This document shows positions 1 through 10,409 of a stretch of 31,302 nt of DNA, piece by piece. The stretch is from JACVRW01 sp034664085. Lineage in GTDB: Bacteria > Actinomycetota > Thermoleophilia > Solirubrobacterales > Thermoleophilaceae. Each line of letters opens with the position of its first letter. The first letter of the stretch is position 1. The stretch spans positions 1-31,302 of the forward strand of contig JAXDII010000042.1 of NCBI GenBank assembly GCA_034664085.1, written 5' to 3'. A program made the translations under genes and the position numbers. The notes beneath the pieces are model-generated. The model was not told the origin of the DNA. It searched no databases and saw only the letters and a program-made list of their open reading frames with translations.

Positions 1-239
1 TGGAGATCGCCGCCACCATGCACCTCTCCGAGGTCACGCCGCCCGACGGCGTCGAGTTCCTCGACGACCCGGAGGAGACGATCATCGCCACGGTGGTCGT
101 GCCCACCGAGGTCGAGGAGCCCGAGGAGATCGAGGTCGAGACTGAGCTGGTCGGCGAGGAGGGCGAGGCCGAAGAGGGCGCCGCCGAGGCCGAGTCCGGC
201 GAATCCCCAGCAGAGGAAGCCGAAGGCGAGGAGTCCTGA
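1..239 (+). CDS. rplY: 50S ribosomal protein L25 (Ctc form), C-terminal fragment
   Basis: This is the 3' end of a gene whose start lies left of the window. The frame is open from position 3 and stops with TGA at 237-239. The visible 78 residues begin EIAATMHLSEVTPPDGVEFL, the end of the CTC beta-barrel domain of L25, followed by IIATVVVPTEVEEPEE and a very acidic Glu/Ala tail typical of actinobacterial L25/Ctc. L25 binds 5S rRNA in the large ribosomal subunit. The gene is followed directly by pth, the usual rplY-pth order in Actinobacteria. The identification rests on the HLSEV.PP.GVEFL pattern and the neighbour. The missing N-terminal 5S-binding domain cannot be checked here. Confidence 0.85.
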   Translation, partial: EIAATMHLSEVTPPDGVEFLDDPEETIIATVVVPTEVEEPEEIEVETELVGEEGEAEEGAAEAESGESPAEEAEGEES

Positions 240-244
240 GCCTC

Positions 245-350
245 TTCCGCCGCGGCAGCGGCGGAAAGAAGCGAAACCCTGCGCAGCCGGCAGAGCCGGC
301 TGCTTCGGAGAAGCGAAACCCTGCGCAGCCGGCAGAGCCGGCTGCTTCGG
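245..350 (+). repeat. Two tandem 42-bp direct repeats plus three perfect hairpins between rplY and pth
   Basis: A 42-bp unit occurs twice head to tail (269-310 and 311-350, the last two bases differing). Each copy contains a perfect 9-bp stem GCAGCCGGC / GCCGGCTGC around AGA. Just before them, TTCCGCCGC (245-253) pairs with GCGGCGGAA (258-266) around a 4-nt loop. The 42-bp period is a multiple of three and the pth frame is open through it, giving two 14-residue units KRNPAQPAEPAAS(E/G). The block could therefore be coding as an N-terminal extension of Pth, a structured intercistronic RNA, or both. Confidence 0.8.
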
Positions 351-367
351 GCAAGGCCGACTGGCTG

Positions 368-895
368 GTGGTCGGGCTGGGCAACCCCGGCGACCGCTAT
401 GCCCGCACCCGCCACAACATCGGCTTCGAGGTCGCTGCCCTGGCCGCTGAGCGCTGGGGCCTCCCCAAAGCGAAGCGCAAGTACGCCGGCCTCTACACGG
501 ACGGCCGCACCGGCCCCGGGGGCCCGCGCGTGGGCGTGCTGCTGCCGCAGACCTTCATGAACGACTCCGGCAACTCGGTCGGCCCGGCGCACGGCGCGCT
601 CGGCACCGAGCTGGACCACGTGGTCGTCGTGCACGACGAGATCGATCTGCCGTTCGGACGCGTCGAATCCCGCCTCGGCGGCGGGCTGGCGGGCCACAAC
701 GGCCTCAAGGCCGTGAAGGCCGGCCTCGGCAGCCCCGAGTTCCGCCGCATCCGGGTGGGGGTGGGCCGGCCGGACACCACCGACCCCGAGATCGTCTCGG
801 CGCACGTGCTCGGCCGCTTCAGCGAGTCCAAGGACGAGGTGCGCGAGCTGGTCGAGCGCGCCGCGGACGAGCTGGAACGCGTGATCGGCGCCTAG
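368..895 (+). CDS. pth: Peptidyl-tRNA hydrolase
   Basis: Pth releases tRNA from peptidyl-tRNA that has dropped off the ribosome. Family motifs are present in order: VGLGNPGDRYARTRHNIGFE with the catalytic His in TRHN, the FMNDSGNSV strand, HDEIDLPFGR with the catalytic Asp, and GGLAGHNGLKAV followed by FRRIRVGVGRP. From GTG 368 the product is 175 aa, slightly short, because the first beta strand (ADWLVVGL) is cut. The frame stays open upstream with no ATG, GTG or TTG until beyond the L25 stop. A CTG at 236 overlaps that stop (CTGA) just after GGCGAGGAG and would give about 219 aa beginning LSLFRRGSGG. GTG 368 is the conservative call. Translation from CTG 236 is at least as likely biologically. 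The TAG stop is at 893-895. Confidence 0.95.
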   Translation: MVGLGNPGDRYARTRHNIGFEVAALAAERWGLPKAKRKYAGLYTDGRTGPGGPRVGVLLPQTFMNDSGNSVGPAHGALGTELDHVVVVHDEIDLPFGRVESRLGGGLAGHNGLKAVKAGLGSPEFRRIRVGVGRPDTTDPEIVSAHVLGRFSESKDEVRELVERAADELERVIGA

Positions 896-908
896 AATCG
901 GCGCAGGA

Positions 909-931
909 GCCGCGCGGCAGCCCCGCGCGGC
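909..931 (+). promoter_or_regulatory. Perfect hairpin between pth and mfd
   Basis: GCCGCGCGG (909-917) pairs with CCGCGCGGC (923-931) around a 5-nt loop. No T run follows, so a classical intrinsic terminator is unlikely. CAGGAG (904-909), the only good Shine-Dalgarno match, lies upstream and ATG 940 lies 8 nt downstream. Folding the stem would bring them to a normal spacing. Confidence 0.55.
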
Positions 932-939
932 CGCTGCGC

Positions 940-4281
<3,342 letters not shown>

Positions 4282-4371
4282 CGTCCGCTACCCTTCGCAA
4301 CCGCTTTCGGCCGTCATGGCTCGGGCCGCCGCGCCCTCGCACCCGATTAGCTCCGCTTTATCGACACTCAC

Positions 4372-4377
4372 TAGACA
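4372..4377 (+). promoter_or_regulatory. Candidate -10 box (TAGACA) for leaderless transcript
   Basis: TAGACA ends 8 nt before ATG 4386. The same geometry recurs at many starts in this window. The 95-nt gap after mfd (4282-4376) shows no other clear element. Confidence 0.4.
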
Positions 4378-4385
4378 TGGCACGC

Positions 4386-5552
4386 ATGACACAGCCCTGG
4401 ATCAAGTCCCTGCTCGTCCTGGCCATCGCGGTTCTCGCTGCCACCCTCGCCATCGGCTGCGGCAACGACGTCCCGCCCAACGCCGTGGCCAAGGTCGGCG
4501 ACGAGACGATCAGCCAGGACGAGTTCGACAGATGGGTCGAGACCGCCGTCAAGGGCCAGGCCCAGGGCGGCGCCGCGGTCGTTCCCGATCCGCCTGACTT
4601 CACGAAGTGCGTAGCGGCCAAGAAGAAGGCGCCCGTCGCGCAGGGGCAGGCCAAGCAGTCCGACGCCCAGCTCGAGAAGCAGTGCAAAACGGAGTTCGAC
4701 ACGCTCAAGCGCGAGGTCATGCAGTTCCTGATCCAGGCCGAGTGGGTCCAGCAGGAGGCCGACAAGCGGGACATCAAGGTCAGCGACAAGGCCGTTCAGA
4801 AGTCGTTCAACGACCAGAAGAAGCAGGCCTTCCCGACAGACAAGGCCTACAAGCAGTTCCTCAAGACTTCCGGCATGACCGAGGAGGACATCCTCTTCCG
4901 GGTCAAGCTCGACCAGCTGCAGCAGAAGCTCACGCAGAAGGTCACCCAGGACGCCAAGAAGGTCTCCGACGCGGACATCCAGGAGTACTACGACAAGAAC
5001 GAGAAGCGCTTCGAGCAGCCGGAGCGCCGCGACCTGCGCGTCGTCCTCACCAAGACCGAGGACAAGGCGAACGAGGCGCGGCAGGCCCTGGAGAGCGGCC
5101 AGTCGTGGAAGGACGTCGCGAAGGAGTTCTCGATCGACGAGGCCTCCAAGGCCCAGGCCGGCAAGCTGGCGGCGGTGGCCAAGGGCCAGCAGGACAAGGC
5201 GCTCGAGGATGCGGTCTTCGCCGCCAAGAAGGGCGAGCTGCAGGGTCCGGTCAAGACCCAGTTCGGCTGGTACGTGTTCGAGGTCGAGAAGATCACCGAG
5301 GCCTCGCAGCAGTCGCTCGAGCAGTCGAAGGACACGATCCGCAACCTGCTGCGCTCCGAGCGGCAGCAGAAGGCGCTCGACGGCTTCATCAAGGACTTCC
5401 GCGAGGAGTACAAGGACCAGACGAACTGCTCCGACGACTACCGCGTCGCGGAGTGCAAGAACGCTCCGAAGGAAAAGACCGAGACGGCCCCCGCCGCGGG
5501 CGGCGGGCAGGCGCCGCAGCCCGAGCCGCAGGCTCCGACGCCCGAGAAGTAG
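4386..5552 (+). CDS. Parvulin-type peptidyl-prolyl isomerase lipoprotein (SurA/PrsA-like)
   Basis: This is an exported folding chaperone. The product is 388 aa from ATG 4386; an in-frame ATG at 4377 adds three residues. The N-terminus MTQPWIKSLLVLAIAVLAAT runs into LAIGC, a slightly unusual lipobox with Cys25, predicting a membrane-anchored lipoprotein outside the cytoplasm. A SurA_N-like helical region follows (VAKVGDETISQDEFDRWVE, then KSFNDQKKQAFPTDKAYKQF). A rotamase-like domain lies around residues 210-310, with ERRDLRVVLTKTEDKANEA and GPVKTQFGWYVFEVEKI. The tail is rich in Pro/Gln/Ala. ATG 4386 is preferred because a -10-like TAGACA sits 8 nt upstream and neither ATG has a Shine-Dalgarno. 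It is followed by mazG with overlapping stop and start. Confidence 0.88.
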   Translation: MTQPWIKSLLVLAIAVLAATLAIGCGNDVPPNAVAKVGDETISQDEFDRWVETAVKGQAQGGAAVVPDPPDFTKCVAAKKKAPVAQGQAKQSDAQLEKQCKTEFDTLKREVMQFLIQAEWVQQEADKRDIKVSDKAVQKSFNDQKKQAFPTDKAYKQFLKTSGMTEEDILFRVKLDQLQQKLTQKVTQDAKKVSDADIQEYYDKNEKRFEQPERRDLRVVLTKTEDKANEARQALESGQSWKDVAKEFSIDEASKAQAGKLAAVAKGQQDKALEDAVFAAKKGELQGPVKTQFGWYVFEVEKITEASQQSLEQSKDTIRNLLRSERQQKALDGFIKDFREEYKDQTNCSDDYRVAECKNAPKEKTETAPAAGGGQAPQPEPQAPTPEK

Positions 5553-6159
5553 TGGGGCAAGCTGACGATCTCGCGGCCGCGCTCCTGCGGCTCGACGAGA
5601 TCACGCGGCGGCTGCGCCGCGACTGCCCCTGGGACCGCGAGCAGGACGAGCGCTCGATCGTGCCGCACACGATCGAGGAGGCCTACGAGCTCGCGGACGC
5701 GGCGCACTCCGGTGACGACGCCAAGCTGCTCGACGAGCTCGGCGACGTGCTCTTCCAGGTCTACTTCCTGGCGCTGCTGCTGGAGGAGCGCGGCAAGGGC
5801 GGCCTGGCCGAGGTGGCCGACGAGCTGCGCGCCAAGCTGATCCGCCGCCACCCGCACGTCTTCGGCGACCGCGAGGCGGAGACCGCCGGCGACGTGGTGC
5901 GCAACTGGAACCAGATCAAGCGCGACGACGAGCGCGGCGGGGAGATCTTCGGCCACATCCCCGAGATCCTGCCGTCCACTCTCTACGCCAAGAAGGTGCT
6001 CAAGCAGGCACAGAGCGCCGGCTTCCGCTTGGATTCAGACCCCCAGGATCCCGGGGAGCGGCTGCTGGCCGCCGTGCGCGAGGCGGTTGACGCCGGCGTG
6101 GACCCTGAGCTCGCCCTGCGGCGAGCGGCCGACCGATTCAAAGACAAGGTGGATGGAGC

Positions 6160-6163
<4 letters not shown>
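5552..6163 (+). CDS. mazG: Nucleoside triphosphate pyrophosphohydrolase MazG
   Basis: MazG hydrolyses (d)NTPs to monophosphates and pyrophosphate, a house-cleaning role. The product is 203 aa. The start is GTG 5552, whose G is the last base of the parvulin stop (TAGTG), so the two are translationally coupled. The motif DCPWDREQ is followed by the all-alpha NTP-PPase metal-binding helices IEEAYELADA and LLDELGDVLFQVYF (the EExxE and ELGDvL pattern). Then come HPHVFGD and NWNQIKRDDE, standard for single-domain MazG. The final TGA overlaps the enolase TTG start (TTGA). The frame stays open far upstream inside the parvulin gene, but that part is shadow. Confidence 0.95.
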
Positions 6164-7431
<1,268 letters not shown>

Positions 7432-7433
7432 CG

Positions 7434-7451
7434 GGCCGCGCCCTCGCGGCC
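7434..7451. terminator. Hairpin between convergent eno and ftsB-like gene
   Basis: GGCCGCG (7434-7440) and CGCGGCC (7445-7451) form a 7-bp perfect stem around CCCT, just after the enolase stop. There is no T run, so any terminator role is inferred from its position between convergent genes. Confidence 0.4.
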
Positions 7452-7459
7452 GGCCAGGA

Positions 7460-7753
7460 TTATCGGGGCAAGCCTTCGATGACGTAGGCGCGCTCGCCCT
7501 GGCGCACCATGCCGAGGCGGCGCGCCTCCAGCTCGAGGGCGTCCGGGTCGCGCAGCGCGCGCACGCGCTGCTTGAGCTGCTTGTTCTCGACGCTCAGCTC
7601 CTCGAGCTCCTGGCGCTGGGCTCCGGCGGTGCTCGACTGCTGCAGCCAGTGCTTGGCCGGCGACACGTAGAGCATCAGGATCACGACCAGCGTCCCGAGC
7701 AGCGCGAGCCGGCCCAGGCGGTCCCAGCGGATGCTCGTGCGGCGAGCCTGCAT
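7460..7753 (-). CDS. Septum formation initiator family protein (FtsB/DivIC-like)
   Basis: This is a 97-aa bitopic membrane protein of the divisome. It has a short basic cytoplasmic N-terminus (MQARRTSIRWDRL), one transmembrane helix at about 14-33 (LGRLALLGTLVVILMLYVSP), an extracytoplasmic coiled coil at about 41-66 (ELEELSVENKQLKQRVRAL), and the family ending DPDALELEARRLGMVRQGE. FtsB/DivIC partners FtsL and FtsQ/DivIB at the septum. Position next to eno is the standard actinobacterial arrangement, but here the gene faces enolase instead of following it on the same strand. It is probably co-transcribed with the two upstream minus-strand genes (38-nt gap). Confidence 0.9.
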   Translation of the reverse strand: MQARRTSIRWDRLGRLALLGTLVVILMLYVSPAKHWLQQSSTAGAQRQELEELSVENKQLKQRVRALRDPDALELEARRLGMVRQGERAYVIEGLPR

Positions 7754-7791
7754 TCCAGGGTCCTTCTATGGCCGCACCGGCAGTCCTTCAG

Positions 7792-8118
7792 CTAGGGGCG
7801 GCCGTGGCTCTCGCGGGCGCGACCGCCCGCGAAGTTGGACGCCTCGCGGCCGTAGCGGCCGAAGGCCGCGTCCACGACGGCGGCCGCATCGGTGCCCGCG
7901 GCGTGGCGTGCGGCCAGCGCCGTGGCCCAGTCCGTTCCGGCGGCGTAGAGGTCGGCCAGCTCCTCGAGCAGGAAGCTGGAGCCGAGCCGCTTGCGCAGTG
8001 CCTCGACCACGATGTCGGCTGCGCGATCGAGGTCGGTCCGCGCGGGCTCGGGGGCCTCGGCGAGCCGGCGGGCGCCGTCGCGCCATTGGTAGAGGGCGTT
8101 CTCCAGCGCGTAGGCCAT
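7792..8118 (-). CDS. Conserved-looking 108-aa protein of unknown function
   Basis: I do not recognise this family. ATG at 8118, stop at 7792. The protein is soluble, helical and Ala/Arg-rich, without signal or membrane segment: MAYALENALYQWRDGARRLA, then DIVVEALRKRLGSSFLLEEL, then ADLYAAGTDWATALAARHA, and a basic, disordered-looking C-terminus. It lies between an HTH-like gene (26-nt gap upstream) and the FtsB/DivIC-like gene (38 nt downstream), which suggests a three-gene minus-strand operon. A link to cell division or nucleic acids is conceivable only from neighbours. The open frame, helical periodicity and tight spacing support a real gene. Confidence 0.7.
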   Translation of the reverse strand: MAYALENALYQWRDGARRLAEAPEPARTDLDRAADIVVEALRKRLGSSFLLEELADLYAAGTDWATALAARHAAGTDAAAVVDAAFGRYGREASNFAGGRARESHGRP

Positions 8119-8144
8119 GACCGGCCTACGAATCTAGCGTCTGC

Positions 8145-8798
8145 TTACTCGTCGTCCTCTTCGTCATCGGCGCCGTTCTCCTCGCCGGCGCGGCTGATGA
8201 CGATGCGCTCTGCCTCGACCGTCACCGTGACGGGACGGTGGCCGGCCCAGTGCTCGGCGTAAACGGGGTCGTCCTGGATGGCCGGGTCGAGCCAGAGGCC
8301 GTAGCCCTCGTCGCCGTGGTCGAACGTGCCCTCGAGCGCCTGGGCCTTGCGGCGGCGGCCGCGCCCACCGCGGCGTCCGCGGCGGCGCTTCTTGGGCTTG
8401 TCGTCGCCGTCGTCGGACTCCTCGGCGTCCGCGTCGGCGTCCGGCTCCTCGTCCTCGTCGTCGTCCGCCTCCTGCTCGGCCTCGAGCGCGGCGGCAACGA
8501 GCGCGTCGTCCTCGGCGCGCAGGTCGGGCTCCTCGGAGCCCGACGAGCCGGCGAAGCCTTCGTCGCCGTTGGCGGGCGCGTCGTCTGGGACCAGCTCGTG
8601 CTCACGCTTGAAGCTGCGGATATCGCCGACCGACACCTCGAGCTGATGTGCGATCCAGGCGTCGGTGCGGCCCTGGCGAACCCAGGTCCGAATCTGGTTG
8701 AGCTGTGGTTTGAGGGATCTCCGTGCCAAACGGCGCCGGAGACTACCAACACCGCCGTGTTGCACCCGTGTCGCTCGAATGGTTAAGTGCCTACACAT
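8145..8798 (-). CDS. HTH-like protein with acidic linker and Arg-rich patch, unknown function
   Basis: The N-terminal part looks like a helix-turn-helix: KPQLNQIRTWVRQGRTDAWI, then AHQLEVSVGDIRSFKREH. A long Asp/Glu-rich linker follows, then a basic patch KKRRRGRRGGRGRRRK, then a compact C-terminal domain (DEGYGLWLDPAIQDDPVYAE, then HRPVTVTVEAERIVISR) and a final acidic tail. The start is uncertain. An open frame reaches 8846 but would overlap csrA on the other strand. ATG 8798, GTG 8765 and TTG 8729 are possible, and recognisable sequence begins only near TTG 8729. A role in binding nucleic acid is inferred from the HTH-like and RGG-like parts. It is divergent from csrA. Confidence 0.7.
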   Translation of the reverse strand: MCRHLTIRATRVQHGGVGSLRRRLARRSLKPQLNQIRTWVRQGRTDAWIAHQLEVSVGDIRSFKREHELVPDDAPANGDEGFAGSSGSEEPDLRAEDDALVAAALEAEQEADDDEDEEPDADADAEESDDGDDKPKKRRRGRRGGRGRRRKAQALEGTFDHGDEGYGLWLDPAIQDDPVYAEHWAGHRPVTVTVEAERIVISRAGEENGADDEEDDE

Positions 8799-8826
8799 CG
8801 CTGTCCGAGCAGGGGAGGCGTTGGAC

Positions 8827-9021
8827 GTGCTGGTACTGACGCGCAAGGGAAATCAGAGCATCATGATCGGCGATGAGATCGAGATCTCGGTCCTCGCGAT
8901 CATGGGGGAGAAGGTCCGGATCGGAATCGACGCTCCGCGCACCGTGCCGGTGTTCCGCAAGGAGGTCTACGTCGAGATCCAGCAGGCCGGGGCAGAGCCC
9001 GAGGAGACGCCCGCCGCCTGA
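8827..9021 (+). CDS. csrA: Carbon storage regulator CsrA
   Basis: CsrA is a small dimeric RNA-binding translational regulator recognising GGA in mRNA leaders. From GTG 8827 the product is 64 aa. VLVLTRKGNQSIMIGDEIEI is followed by LAIMGEKVRIGIDAPRTVPV and FRKEVYVEIQ, matching the canonical beta strands and the conserved VRIGI.AP motif and C-terminal Arg. The start is fixed by alignment to the usual MLVLTR beginning and by a strong Shine-Dalgarno GGGGAGG (8812-8818) 8 nt upstream; longer open-frame starts have no homology. csrA usually sits beside flagellar genes or fliW; neither is present here, so its targets and antagonist are unknown. Confidence 0.95.
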   Translation: MLVLTRKGNQSIMIGDEIEISVLAIMGEKVRIGIDAPRTVPVFRKEVYVEIQQAGAEPEETPAA

Positions 9022-9037
9022 TTCGAAGGAGGCGGGC
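9009..9037. terminator. Hairpin at the csrA 3' end
   Basis: GCCCGCCGCC (9009-9018) pairs with GGAGGCGGGC (9028-9037) with one mismatch, spanning the csrA stop and reaching the stop of the convergent small membrane gene. It could serve either strand. There is no T run. Confidence 0.45.
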
Positions 9038-9038
9038 C

Positions 9039-9278
9039 CTAGCCCGCGAGCATCGCCAGCGTCTCGAACATCACGATCGTGACCACCACGGCGGTGGCCA
9101 CGATCGACAGCGCGAGCAGGGTGAAGCGCAGCTTCCCCTGCTGACGGCGCCGCTCCACCTTGCGCACGCGCGACCGCTGGACGGCGTGCTTGCGCAGCCG
9201 CTCACGGCGCACGATCGATTCGGCCGCCTCCTCGCGGAAGGCCTGCTCGTACTGCGCCAGTGATTGCCGCATGCGCAT
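9039..9278 (-). CDS. Small single-pass membrane protein, unknown
   Basis: A 79-aa protein. The N-terminal 50 residues are a charged helix (RQSLAQYEQAFREEAAESIV, then RRERLRKHAVQRSRVRKVER). One transmembrane helix follows, FTLLALSIVATAVVVTIVMF, and a short tail ends it. The charge pattern predicts the N-terminal helix in the cytoplasm. ATG 9278 was chosen over the longer open frame to 9533, which enters an intergenic inverted repeat and the DUF2090 gene. TAGCCT lies 10 nt upstream of it; a second ATG at 9272 is possible. It is convergent with csrA. I do not recognise the family. Confidence 0.7.
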   Translation of the reverse strand: MRMRQSLAQYEQAFREEAAESIVRRERLRKHAVQRSRVRKVERRRQQGKLRFTLLALSIVATAVVVTIVMFETLAMLAG

Positions 9279-9304
9279 GGCGTCCGGAAGGCTACCAACG
9301 TGGT

Positions 9305-9366
9305 GGGCGCCAGGATCGGCTTTTGGCGGTCGCCGAAGCGTGGCTCCGGGCTCGAACCTGGCGCCC
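9305..9366. repeat. Perfect 10-bp inverted repeat enclosing a structured 42-nt segment
   Basis: GGGCGCCAGG (9305-9314) and CCTGGCGCCC (9357-9366) are exact reverse complements. The enclosed 42 nt can form further short stems, and the 3' part (CCGGG-CTCGAA-CCTGG) resembles a tRNA T arm running into an acceptor stem. It lies in the 125-nt gap between the DUF2090 stop and the next minus-strand gene. Terminator or processed RNA are both possible. Confidence 0.6.
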
Positions 9367-9403
9367 GATTCGGCGGTGGCAGGCGGGTCCGCCGCCCCGA
9401 TGC

Positions 9404-10336
9404 TCATGCGGGGGCCGCCTGCTTGGCCGCCTCTTCGTAGACGCGCACGAAATGCATGTAGCTGTCGGCGATCTGCTGCGTGGCGTCGTCGCGCTCGATG
9501 CTCCCGTCGAGGAAGCCCTTGAGCGCGTCCCACCAGATCGTGCGCCCGATCGCGAAGCCGGCGTAGCCGTCCACCGGCGCGCCCTGGCGCAGCCAGTGCT
9601 CGACCTTCGCGTCGTCGGCCCCGCGGCCCAGGACGACGCAGACCACGCCGTCGCGGCCGTCCCGGCGCGCCGTGCGGGCGATGCGGTCGCAGTCCTCCTG
9701 CGTGTCGATGCCCTCGATCTTCCAGATGTCGGCCTCGATGCCGAGGTCCTGCATCTCCGTGATCGTTCGGCGCATCAGCTCGGGACGCAGCTCGGCGTCG
9801 TAGCGGTCGGTGTCGCCGCCGACCTGCTCGAGCTGGTGCGGCTCCGCCGGAACGAGCAGCTCGAAGAGGAACTTGCGGTCATGCTCGTGCAGCCAGTCGG
9901 AGAGCACCTTGAGCCGCTTGGACTGGCGCTGATTCATGTCCGCGTCGCCCTCGGGGTTGTAGCGGACGAGCACCTTGGAGAAGTCCGGGTCGAACTCCTC
10001 GATGTGCGCGCCGAAGTCGTCGCCGTACTCGAAGTCGAACTCGTTCTGCCCCGACTTCTCCACCGGCATTGCCAGCAGCAGGCCGTGCTCCTTGGCCTCG
10101 CCGGGGACGTTCCTGGGGGCGCCGTACTGCTCGTCGACCAGGACTCCCGTCACGCTCGGGTCGGCGCCGGCCTCCACGGCCTTCAGCATCCCCTCGAAGA
10201 TGAGGTGCTTCGCGTCCGCGATCGTCTCGGTCTGCTCGGGCGTGGGCTCCCCCTCGATGCCGAACATCTTCTTCTGGAACGACCCGCGATGGTCGAACGC
10301 GAGGATGTAGAGCTTGCCGTCGTAGCCGAGTGTCAT
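9404..10336 (-). CDS. Standalone DUF2090 / IolC C-terminal-like aldolase-fold protein
   Basis: The 310-aa protein starts MTLGYDGKLYILAFDHRGSF and resembles the DUF2090 domain found fused after the PfkB kinase in IolC-type proteins, where it is related to class I TIM-barrel aldolases (LacD-like). No kinase domain is present. LYILAFDHRGSF, VTGVLVDEQYGA, FLFELLVPAEPHQ, IWKIEGID (Lys206, a candidate Schiff-base lysine by analogy with LacD) and DGYAGFAIGRTIWWD mark barrel strands. The start is ATG 10336, preceded by a perfect AGGAGG Shine-Dalgarno 4 nt away on the minus strand; the longer frame to 10426 has no such signal. Substrate is unknown; a phosphorylated sugar or inositol-derived acid is plausible. 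Divergent from the GCS2 gene. Confidence 0.85.
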   Translation of the reverse strand: MTLGYDGKLYILAFDHRGSFQKKMFGIEGEPTPEQTETIADAKHLIFEGMLKAVEAGADPSVTGVLVDEQYGAPRNVPGEAKEHGLLLAMPVEKSGQNEFDFEYGDDFGAHIEEFDPDFSKVLVRYNPEGDADMNQRQSKRLKVLSDWLHEHDRKFLFELLVPAEPHQLEQVGGDTDRYDAELRPELMRRTITEMQDLGIEADIWKIEGIDTQEDCDRIARTARRDGRDGVVCVVLGRGADDAKVEHWLRQGAPVDGYAGFAIGRTIWWDALKGFLDGSIERDDATQQIADSYMHFVRVYEEAAKQAAPA

Positions 10337-10396
10337 GGGTCCTCCTAGTTGGTTAGGCCCCTCTCTTATACCTGCTTTACCCGGGAACCATCCGGC

Positions 10397-10402
10397 TACG
10401 AT
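10397..10402 (+). promoter_or_regulatory. -10 box (TACGAT) for leaderless GCS2 mRNA
   Basis: TACGAT is followed by 7 nt and then GTG 10410. The upstream in-frame ATG 10401 overlaps the box itself, so it would lie before the predicted transcription start. Confidence 0.45.
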
Positions 10403-10409
10403 GCGCCGC

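Noticed and set aside
9305..9367. A functional tRNA gene
   Set aside because: The acceptor-like pairing is perfect, but the length is about 63 nt, no anticodon arm is defined and the T loop has 6 nt instead of 7 on the plus strand and is absent on the minus strand.
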